A stretch of 64,000 bases of DNA from contig CP021220.1 in assembly GCA_003999685.1 (NCBI GenBank), positions 1,736,001 through 1,800,000 on the forward strand. Direction: 5' to 3'. A program made the translations under genes and the position numbers. Positions 49,970 to 60,700 of the stretch are shown here, piece after piece; position 1 is the stretch's first letter; each line of letters begins with the position of its first letter. The DNA is from Taiwanofungus camphoratus. Its lineage: Eukaryota; Basidiomycota; Agaricomycetes; Polyporales; Taiwanofungaceae. The notes below the pieces were generated by a model. The model was not told the DNA's origin and did no database searches. It saw only the letters and a list, made by a program, of their open reading frames with translations.

Positions 49970-50960
49970 ATTGGATACAGCTTGCACTTGGAATATACAC
50001 AGATGGTATTGCAATCAAGGCGAGTATGCTACAGCCTGGTGGAGAGAAAGGGGACGCGTAGAGTGGTGAAATGGAAACAAAGGGCAGGGCTGGGCATGAA
50101 GACGACGAGTCGGACTCAGTCTTCAGTGGGGGCCAAAAGGACAAACAGATACAACAAAGCGGGACAGTACAGAAAATGTAGAACCCCTTATGCGGTAAGT
50201 AAGGTACAGGGCTCAGAGCTGTTGGAACATTTTATAATGGACGCGATAATGGGAGCCTGGAGGGGATAAGTACTGCATGAGGACGGCAAAGCACCGTTGA
50301 GCACGTGGGTGCCGGCATTAACTCGATCGGTGCAGATCGGATCGCTACTCAGCCTGTTCACCTCGACGTCCACAACAGCACACATCCCAGTCAGTGGCAC
50401 AGATAGCAGCTGGATGTTACATGGCAGACAGATGCTGGGTGCACTTTGACATGGCGGCGTGATTGACTTCTATCGGCACCAGTGGGCGATATCAGTCCGA
50501 GTCGGCGTTGTAACCACAGCAACTCGCGCTGCAGAGTCTGTTTATGGCTGTGAATTCGCAGGTGCAAGTCACCCAGTGGTGAACCTAGGGTGCGCCAGAC
50601 GAGGCTCCCAATAGATGCCAAGCTTGACCGTTACGTTACATGTTTCGCACAAGGGATCTCATCCTGTTGATATTCGCGTTTCTGCGTTTCTATCATAAGG
50701 CCTACAGACCTCGCATGGATTTGTCAATACCATGTATCTATACCAATTTGAGAATGATTATCCAACAGCCCAAACGCAAAGCCACATTCGGACATGTAAG
50801 TTTTCAAACAGCCCCAATTTACAAATAAAGAGGATCTACAATACGGAAAGGATGGTGGAGTTATGGTGTCAGTATGTTGACGTTATGTCGCAGCGGGGTA
50901 TCATTGAGTTGCAGTGCGAAGGGGGGACAATCGTTCAATGTTCGTCACCAGATTTTGTGC
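49970..50960. other. upstream region of the RasGAP gene
   Basis: About 1 kb between the RasGAP start and the end of the elongase gene, both minus strand. A pyrimidine-rich stretch (minus strand, around 50020-50110) may be the RasGAP leader, or hold a missed first exon. No other gene was seen. Confidence 0.45.
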
Positions 50961-52234
50961 TCACTCGAGCTTGTGCCTACAATAAGACATGTTCAGTAAA
51001 GCGACGCAACAGAGCATGATCATTACGCACGCATGGCCATTTGCAACACCATTTGCGACGCCGTTTCCGTTGGCCACAGGCTTACCATTTGCCATGGGCG
51101 CCTTTGCTTTGATGGGCTTATTATACGTCTTGATGTAGAACTGGATGAACAGGACCAAATAGCTCGACAGCAGTGCACAACCGAAGATCGCAGCCGACTC
51201 AGTTCCAGCGCAAGAGCCAAATGTGGGAAATCCGACGAGGACCTCTGCAGAATAATACGAGTATGCTACACGAAGGACAAGGTGAGCCCGTGTTGACACG
51301 TGGCAAACTGATACGCACTCGCGAAGTAAACGGCGAAGAGATCAATGACGAATTGGACAATCTGTATAGTCGTCAAGTACTTCTTCCACTGTATTGAAAA
51401 CTGTTAATGGGTTCTGAACAACAATGTAGCAGGTAGACCCACCCATATCTTAGCGCCACCCGCCGTCGCAAAGTAGTAATAATCTGCAACACGTTCGATC
51501 CGAGGCTCGTAGTGGCAATGACTTCACTTACACATTAGAACGTGGACAAACAAATTTATCGTGATGGGGATCCATTGCTGAAAGAAGCTCGTCAAGACAC
51601 CGCGAGACCTCAATGCGCAAGGTGACTGACCACACTAGTCCTCCCGTTGAGCTGAGTATAACATAACAGAGCAGTTGCAGAGTGGTGATACACATGCAAG
51701 AACGCTACACAAGGAGCTGTGGTCAGAAAAACACGTCTCAAAACGCGGAGGAGAGCCACTCACCGAGAGGCTTCTTCTTCAAAGCCAGAAAAACGGTGTC
51801 TATAAGCTCCAGATACTTGAAGTAATAATTGATGATGTAGTAAAACTCCAGTCTCTGCAAACAACCGTTTACGATCTCTGCTCTACTGAACGCGAAAAGA
51901 AAGTCACATTCGTCCACATCTTCGTATCACACATCGCCCAGAACAGACCATTCTTGACAAACATGGGAAAAATCTCCTCGATCATTAAGGACAACAAGAG
52001 AGCACTGCCAGCACTCAGGATGATATTGTGTAGCTGGAAGAGACCTTGCAGCCTCATTGGTGGGCGGTTTTTCATGTACTCTCGTAGCCCAAAGACGGTG
52101 ACGAGGTACGCGACAAGAGATGGGAACACTTCCTGTGGTGTCGAGAGGGGTGTCTTTCCGGGTACATATTTCGTCAGGTATGTTGGGAGTGTCAAGGGAA
52201 GGGCATGGGTAAGGAAGTCTGCAAGGGGAGCCAT
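50961..52234 (-). CDS. fatty-acid elongase, ELO family
   Basis: ER 3-ketoacyl-CoA synthase of very-long-chain fatty-acid synthesis. Model: complement(join(50961..50976,51031..51265,51319..51388,51443..51483,51532..51577,51631..51704,51764..51854,51908..52234)), 299 aa. Landmarks: [59 protein letters not shown] (the HxxHH box), [39 protein letters not shown] and [17 protein letters not shown]. The tail carries repeated VANG units and ends AHKLE, with a Lys at -3 that may aid ER retrieval. The final intron is a multiple of three without stops, so its retention would change the C-terminus in frame. Confidence 0.92.
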
Positions 52235-53006
52235 TGGAAGGAAGGGATAGAAAGAGATGGAGGAGATGAAAAAGGTTGATTTATGGTTGGTGACTTCCTC
52301 GTCACCGGCTGGCCCGAGCGCGTGGTTATTTTTCGGTCCCCGAGTCCCGGCGTAGCGGCCGAGGGCGCTTCGCGGGGTCCCCACTCATTCCTAGAGTTAC
52401 ATAATGCCGAATTGCTCATCGGCTGGCATAATATACGATTGCAATACCTATTGACCGTGCTACAACTCGAATATTAGAGTCAGGGCCGAAAAGGAAATTT
52501 TCTTACGTTTCTACCACCTGATTGGCCCATAATCGAGACCTAGGTCACTGTAAATACACTCTATTATAACCTTCCGAATATTATAACCTTCATCCAGCGA
52601 TCAGCCACTCTCCGACTCACAAGGGCGCCGTCAGTCAGCATGCGTAATCAACTCACCTGGAGGGACATATCTGGTGGGCAGGATGCGCTTTAGGGCATGA
52701 GCTCCCACATGAAGGATCGCATGATCCTGTAGCTGACAGCATCAACGTGCTTGAGGACACTGTACATGATTGAACGCAGGGGCAGCAAAGCGCTGGACAG
52801 ATAATCGCATCGGATCAGTTCCTAAGAACGCGACACGCACTTGTGGTAGACGACGCTCGATGAATAGCAGTAACGAATAATAGAACAAGTAGAGGTAACG
52901 GATATGCAGATGAGGAAAGCCAGTATAGATACAAAGCCGGACACATATGGGAAGACGAAATAGAAGTCAGTAACCCCAGAGCAGAAGGACAAAAGAAAGT
53001 CCCATA
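52235..53006. other. intergenic stretch, no gene seen
   Basis: Promoter side of the elongase gene and 3' flank of an unresolved minus-strand gene. A short tandem repeat (TATTATAACCTTC twice) lies near 52561-52592. A minus-strand open frame at 52822-53115 is rich in hydrophobic residues but overlaps the unresolved gene. Confidence 0.4.
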
Positions 53007-53935
53007 TTATGTGATAACAAGTGCGAGTCCATCCTCCAGATCTGCCAATAGTGCTTTCTCTCTGTGACGCCACCGTCAGCCATTTGTCAGCGTGGATGCA
53101 AGAGATAAGACTCACTTGAGTTCGAGGTTAGCATTCTGGACGGCTGCTACCGCCGCAGCTTTGACCTTGGTCGGGTCAAGCCCTGGCGGCAAAGCGCAAA
53201 CGAGACAGAGCGGGCAGTTGGAAAGCTGTAGTCGATAAGATGCCGGAACCTACCATCCAGTCCAAACCTCCGTTGAGTAGGCATAGCACAGCGTTTACGA
53301 ATCTGCTCACCCCGGAAGCTCGAAGCGACTCAACCAAATTGTGAACGAACACCAGCGAACGAGAGCGGAGATCGTGAAGGTCGTGAAGGTCTTTACCTGC
53401 CCACGTCAGTGAGTATCAAAAGAACCAGAAATCACAACCGAGGAAACTCACATGCGTTGGAGGAAGAACATACTGTCGGTATCGTGCAGTGTAATCGCAC
53501 AGAACGACCAGACCGACGAATCAACCTGGCCAAAACTGTGAGGAACCACTGTCAAGGTAGTAGCTAGAATTACGCACTGCGCGAATGGTTCCAGGGCATC
53601 CTGAAGATTGCCAAGCTTCGAATCGAATGAGCCTCGAAATTTGAGGTCTGAGCACTGAAAAGAGTGAGATTACCTCGTTGAGTTCCACGTCCTTTGGCTG
53701 GTGATTCTCAACATGAAGGGGTATATGAGCAGGTTGTGCAATCACAGACATCATCTTGAAAATGGAGAGCTAGGTTCACCGAGGTCGCACGAGCTTGGGA
53801 TGGCAGTGGTCTGTGAACATGCCCATCTCCATGAAACATTTTTAAGTACGGCATACCAAGTCCTCGTTGCGGTCTTCGCGGAGCAGACCGGAGAGGAGCC
53901 TGAGCCCCACGAGACTGATCGGTGAATAGGGCCAT
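53007..53935 (-). CDS. unidentified multi-exon candidate gene, structure unresolved
   Basis: The 3' part is fairly convincing: exon 53116..53225 encodes a stretch with ALPPGLDPTKVKAAAVAAVQ and joins at a GTGAGT...CACAG intron to 53007..53061, KALLADLEDGLALVIT and a stop. Upstream pieces that look coding are DLHDLHDLRSRSLVFVHNLV (53311..53396), VDSSVWSFCAITLHDTD (near 53450-53530), LGNLQDALEPFAQ (near 53580-53610) and an ATG at 53935 (MALFTDQSRGAQAPLRS). The exons at 53311 and 53450 do not join in one frame with the splice sites I can see, and a rival frame through both gives a hydrophobic reading. The family is not recognised; the C-terminal part suggests a helical or coiled-coil protein. Confidence 0.35.
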
Positions 53936-54702
53936 GGTTTAGAGAGTTCTCGATCTGTTCTCGGTCGTCAGCTGTTGCCTGCGGTCATCGGGCCTGTTAC
54001 TGTCTCTCAGAGGCCCCAGTGCCAGTGGTGCCGCCATTGCGGGGCACAGAGCACCCTGGATGATGGCAGAACCCACGCAGAACCTGATCGACCTGGTAGA
54101 CGTCGTCAGAACTCGGATGGCACTGCCATCGAAGCGTTCTCGACTATCGTGTCTCTATCGGTCGTCCTCGCTCATGAATGAATTCAATCGATTGTTTCTA
54201 GTCCTCGTACAAGTAATCTAAACCCCTTCTGTAGACGCTGTGAGCCTCGAGCCACAGCACGCCATGCTAGAGAAGCCCTAGACAGGTTTCGTGTTGTCCA
54301 CATGTGTCTCAATACACCATTTTGAATTGGATGCAGGAGAAACCAAGTCCCGCTGTCAGGCCCAGCATCCCTGAGGTGCAATGCTCCACCCAAAAAAAAA
54401 AGAAACCAAGTCCCGCAAACGTTGTACACGGCACCTCTGTAGTAATTGACGCTCTCAGGATCCTCGAACGCCGACCCGGTATGATATAGATTTCCGTATT
54501 TAGCAGTAGGTCACGTGAATTTGTCGCGTCTGGTAAGATGACGTGCAAATAAGTAGGCGCGCATGCACCCGCTGCGCACTGGATGGCGGCGAGACTGTCG
54601 GTAAATACTGTACACCACTCATCTAGCTTTCGAGCTTTCGACCGCTCTATTCACCCTATTCACCACTGTAAACAACAATAACCAGCGCTCAAATTTCCCA
54701 AT
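53936..54702. other. intergenic stretch upstream of VPS13
   Basis: Contains a small poly(A)-ended insertion with direct repeats (described separately) and the VPS13 promoter. Open frames on both strands near 53975-54430 lack motifs. Confidence 0.5.
54338..54416 (+). repeat. poly(A)-ended insertion flanked by 16-bp direct repeats
   Basis: The 16-mer AGAAACCAAGTCCCGC occurs at 54338-54353 and 54401-54416. Between them lie 47 nt that end in a run of nine A. Target-site duplication plus A-tail is the usual mark of target-primed reverse transcription of a short RNA. The source RNA is not recognised. Confidence 0.55.
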
Positions 54703-57700
54703 ATGTGGTGGTCGGACCCAGGCAAGGAGGTCTTGAACATCGTATGTGATTGCAATTGTGGACGCGTAACGTGAACGGTCTAACGATTCTGATCGAATCA
54801 GCTGTTCAACCGTGTCCTTGCTCCATATGTCGAGAACTTGGACATGAACCAAGTGAACTATGGAATTGGCCAGGGTATACCATTCTCCAAGCGAATAGAA
54901 CTAGGAACTGACTCATGGGCTAGGTCGTGTTACATTGAGCAACCTGCGATTGAAGAAGGGAGCTCTAGACAAATTCAGGCTGCCGGTAGATGTAATTGAA
55001 GGCAAGGATACTTGCATTCGTTGGACGCAAATGATGCCATTGCTCTCATAGGTCATCTTGGAAAGTTCACGCTGTCCCTCCATTGGATGAACTTGGGGAA
55101 CCAGCCTGTGGAAGTTTTGGTCGAAGATGTATATCTGCTCGTCGTTCCGTCTTCTGAGTCGGCATATGACTCGGAAGAGGAGGAACGGAGAAAGCATGCT
55201 ACAAAGATGGAGCGTCTAGAAAATGCAGAGTTGCTACATATGCGTGGCCAGTCGGAAGTGTCACAGGGTGCGCGAGATTATCGGCAGGTTTCCCATAATG
55301 CTCATGTTACCTCTTGAAGATACCCCGCAGCCCCAAGGATTACTGGCCTCGCTTGTTGCGAAGATAGTCAACAATCTTCAGGTGTCCGTTAAGAACATCC
55401 ACGTTCGATATGAAGATAAATTGAGTGTACCTGGCGTGAGTCTAAGACTACTGTTCTGGGTGCGCACTTGATGTTTATTCCCTCTTCAGCACCCTTTTGC
55501 TGCCGGTGCCACATTGGCGGGCTTCACTGCTGTCTCTGTCAACGAGAAGTGGGAGCCTGCGTTCATCGACAGCAAGGCTGGTGCCATACATAAGGCAAGA
55601 TAGTTCTATAATATATTGCGAGCCTACAGACAATGCTCAACGACTAAACTTTTCGCAGTTGGGGAAATTGGAATCCCTCGCGATTTACTTCGACACCGAT
55701 GCTGAGAGCATGGCCGGATTGTCTCATGTGGACTTCATGAAGAAGTTCACTGACCAGGTATAGATTCTCGTCCACTTTTGCAGCACTGTTGATCTGGAAT
55801 GACGCGCATTCTAGATATCAACAGGAGGCCACTTGCCTAGTCACCAATTCATCCTCAAACCAGTCACAGGAGAGGGCAGGGTAGATCTTTTCGTCTTCGA
55901 TCCTTCGTATTCAGATTAACACGGCCGCAGATTGTAATGAATCAGAACTTGGACAGGGAGACACCGCGATTTGACGTGCAGCTCCTTTTCGATGAGATAG
56001 GCGTATTATTAGACGACAATCAGTACCGTGACATCATTTCGCTCGTTGATATGTACCATTTTTATACACGTCAACATCAGGTACGTCTTGTATTTTGGCG
56101 TATCGCGTCGAACTCACTGTCACACTTCTGATCAGTATCAAAAATACCGTCCCCCGATAGACAAACTTGAAGAAAATAGGCCAAGGGCGTTGCTCCGCTT
56201 TGCTGGAAGCGCCGTACTGGATGAAGTACGCGAGCGCAGGCGCAAGTGGACTTGGTCATATTTTGCAGAGCGACGCGACGATCGACATCGATACGTTGAA
56301 TTATTCAAGAGGAAGCAGCTGAGTCCATTGGCAGAAACGGTGAGTTCTTAGGCGACGGTTCAAACGGTAGCCAGTGTAACTCATTCTCTGTGATTGATCA
56401 GGAGTCATCGGAATTTGACGCGTTGGAACGAAAGTTAACATACGAGGACATCCGGTTTTACCGCTCGATCGCACGCTCGCAGCTCCGGAAAGATATCGCA
56501 TCAAGAAAGAAAATCGAGGAAGAAAGGAAGAAACAGCAGTTGCAGACGCGGACCAGCTGGACCAGCTGGATATGGGGTTCGTCAGACGACACATCTTCGA
56601 CCCCGGACGAATCCGCGTTCTCCGGAGACTTGACGGACGAGCAGCGCCAGCAGCTCTATGAGGCTCTTGATTATGACGAAAAGGCTGCTCTGGCGGAGTC
56701 CTTCGAGACACCCCGGGACGCCCTCAAGGCCCGCGTGGCGACACAGTTGAAGCGGGGTTCGTTCGCTTTGAGGTCGGACCCGCACGGAGTGAACATGGAG
56801 ATATTGTCCATTGTGTCTGATGTGTTCCAGGCTACCTTCATACAAAGGCCAGACAACTTCGAGACGTCTCTCTCGCTTGGCAGTTTCGCCGTCCGTGATG
56901 GAACAACAAAGAACACTCTATATCCTCAGATAGTGCACGTCCAGGAGAGTCAGAATGGCGGCGAAGTCGTCAAGGCTCAAGTCATCAATGATGACAAGAA
57001 AATTCCGGATACGGTCGGCCCTTTCTTGTTCCTGAAATTCGAACAGAACCCTCTCGACGGCCGTGCAGACAGCGCACTGATTGTGAAAATGCGCTACATG
57101 GAGATTGTGTATCACAAAGGGTACATTGAGGCAGTTTATAGGTTCTTCAAGCCTCCTTCCAGCCAGTTGGAGTCTGTTGAAGCACTTTTGGTGGGACATA
57201 CTGAATCTGGTGGATTCCTTTAGCCTAATTTGTACTACCAGGACGTAGCAAGTCAGACCCTCGAAGGTCTTCGCAAGGAGACCAGAGCGGGTCTAGAGTA
57301 TGCACTCCAGACGCACAAGACCATCGACGTCCAGATGGACCTCAACGCGCCCATAATTATCGTCCCTGAGGAGTAATCGCTCAACCTTTCGTGTCTTGAC
57401 AGGAGCTCACGCATCATTCGCAGCGTCGCCTCCTACAATTGTAGGCATCTCGTTATTGATGCTGGTCACATTGCAATCGAGAGCGACCTTGTGGACAAGA
57501 AAGCTATACAGGATATTCAGGCAAAACGCAAGCAACAGTACACGGCTGAGGACTACAGACGTTTGGAATCCATGATGTATGATAGGGTATCAGTAAGGCT
57601 GCAGGCCGCTCAGGTATTCATTATTTTTCCCCTGCCGAGACAGTATTGACATTCAGACGCAGTTTCTCATTGGTAACGATCTCGAATCGTGTCTCGAGGC

Positions 57701-60700
57701 TCTCAAATCGAATTCACAAGACAATCTTCATTTGTTGGAGCGTGTCAATCTTGACCTTCAGGTGCAGAACTCCATCGTACCAACTGCTTATAATCTCGCG
57801 CGATTTAAGATTTCAGGGCATTTACCAACTCTTCAAGTAAACCTATCTGACAGCAAATACAAGTCTCTGATGAGATTGATTGACGTTTGTATTCCAAACT
57901 TTGATTCAGATGATGACGAGACACCAGCAACTCGCCCTTTACCCAGTCATGATGGACCAAGAGCTTTCCGGATCTCTTCGGGCCTATTTGGCTCCTCCGG
58001 GACGGAATACAACGTAGAAGATGGTGAAGAGGATCAGGATGAAGCTGCAGGTAGTACTCTCCAGGGTCAAGAGGACAACGATGATCAATTTTTCGAAGCG
58101 AATGAGGGTGTCATTGAGGTAAGTCATGCCGCCATCAATATCCGATGCTAATTGCTGATTCTACGATGACCCGTACAGAATCCAGAGCTACATCAACACA
58201 TTGTTGAATTCGATTTTCAGGTGGAGACCTTACAGGCTTCCCTATTGAAATCTGGTAGTGACGGCAGCGAGAAAACTCTCGGAGATGTTACATTCCACCG
58301 ATTCTCTCTGGCATTTTCTATGGCCAAGTACGTCATGAATGTGAACGTGAACCTCAGGTGGGACTTTACCACTTCAATTGCAACGTCTCCTGATTCTTGC
58401 ATCAGCGCAGTATCGATGAACATCGTCCAGCTGGGAAGGGGACCCATCGAATTCGTATCTTCCCCAGAAACGAGAACGGAGGGAGATCTTCTGTCCATCA
58501 AGTATACTCGAGTGCAGCAATTATCGCCAGACTATTTGACCGTATACGAGGGCATGGACCAGAGCATTGACATCAAGATCACGACATTCGTATTTCGTGT
58601 TGCTCCCGAACCGATACTGTCTTTATATGAATTTGTGATGACGACATTCGTACCCCAGCAGGCTGACAAAACTGTTGCTCCATCAGAGAGGGAGGTTCCT
58701 CACATACACGATGGGGCTGCAGATGTGGACGTCGATCAGAACTCTGTCGAGAAGATCCGGGTTGTGTTGAAACTTGCCGGCATACAAGGTGATGCTCTAC
58801 TCCTGTTACTAGTCGCCAAAACTGACAAATTTCTCAGTTATTTTGATCAATAATGACATCAGACTGGGAACACTGTCGCTGTCGACAGCAAACGTGTCCA
58901 TTCTTTTCCGTGCGAATACGATGCGGGTCAATGCCCGCCTGGGAAGTCTAGACCTTCACGATGATTCTGAGATGGAGACAGCGGTACCGACATTTAAACA
59001 ACTTCTCTCCATAGAAGGTGATAATTTTGCGGATTTTCAATACCAAACATTCGATCCAGCGGACAAAGACACGTACACCGGCATCAGGTCATCAGTTCGT
59101 CTCATCACTGGATCGCTCAAACTTCTTTACCTCGAGCAATCTTTGCATGACATGTACCTTTTTGTTGCCAAACTGGCTAAACTGAAGGGACTCTATGACG
59201 CCGCCGCTGAAGCTGCTGTGCAAAAGGCGTCGGAAATTGAAAGAATGCAGTTTGAAGTATCCATCAAGACTCCTATTGTCGTGTTCCCATCCGACCCCTT
59301 GCGGACGCGTGATGTATTGACTATGCGTCTCGGCGAGCTCACTGCTCGGAATAGCTACGAAGGCGATACGAACCGGATCAATGCAAGCCTTCGTGGTATT
59401 CAATTATCTTCGCGCTTTTACTACGAAAACGAACCGTCGGTTCTCAAAATGGTCGATGACATTGATGCCAATACGGATATTCTGCAGACAAGTGGGATTG
59501 ATCGCGCTAAAGATACCGATCATCCTGACACGCAAGTAACTACAGCTTCCTTAGTTTCACAGCGTCCGACTCTGACGATCCTTATAAGATTACGATCAAG
59601 ATTTCGGATGTTCGCATGCATCTGACTCAATATCAATATGGATTACTCGTAACTTTGTCTCAGTCTATTCCAAGGGTACTCGCTGGTGTACCTGAAGGTT
59701 TCGCTCAGGCCAGTGAATCCTCTGTATTAGACAGATCTTCCGCCATCGAAAAATCTCTGGTGTCGATACCTCATGTCGAACTGCAGCCTGAACTAAGGAC
59801 GATACAGTCTGTTGAAGCTCCGCGACCATGGCCCACCATCGATCTCGTCGTTACTGTGAACACCGTCAAATTGCACTTGTATGACGAATTCGCTATCACC
59901 GATGCTGACCTAAAGGATCACGGCATTGCGAGATTTGCTCTCAATCACAATAGCCTGAGGATCAAAATACTCTCCGATGGCGCGATGGAAGCAGAGGTCA
60001 TTTTCAAGTCGTTGACAATGAACAATACGCGACCAGGAAACTCAAGATTCCGAGAGATAGTTCCTGCGGTTACACACGAACGGAATCAAGTCATGCTTCT
60101 GTTCACGAGGTCTGGTGCAAACGGTGGATCTACCATGGCGATATTGACCGTAGACTCCCCCAAAGTCATCTTCTCTGTAGATCCCATTATTACACTTATG
60201 AAATTCTTTACTAGCGCATTCTCACCACAAGCTACTTCAGTGCAATCGGATGGGCACTTGGATAGTCGTAGCGACATCACAGAACAAGATTCGCAGAACT
60301 CACGCCTCGATTTCCGTCTTGACCTTCATGATGTCTCAATCAGCGTGCTAGAGGATGATTCTGATTCGGAATCTCAGGCAGTTCGTTTAACTGTCAAACA
60401 AGTTCTCCTCTCTCAACAGGTCGGTTAGTATATCCTAGCATTCTCGCGTAGTCTGACCGAGATCTGTAGGGTATCTTTGCCCTCAGTGTTAATCGTCTTG
60501 GCATGTCTCTGATGCGCATGGGCAAGACCGATGAAAATGTGCGGTTCATGGACGATGTTGATTTCACATTGTCTTTGGATAGCCGCTCGAGCTCTGTGGA
60601 ACAATCGTCGGATATAGAAGTCTCTGTCAAACCAATTGTATTTCGGGCGTCCTATCGAGATATCAACCTAATTACGACAATTGCAAATAGAGCAGTTGAG

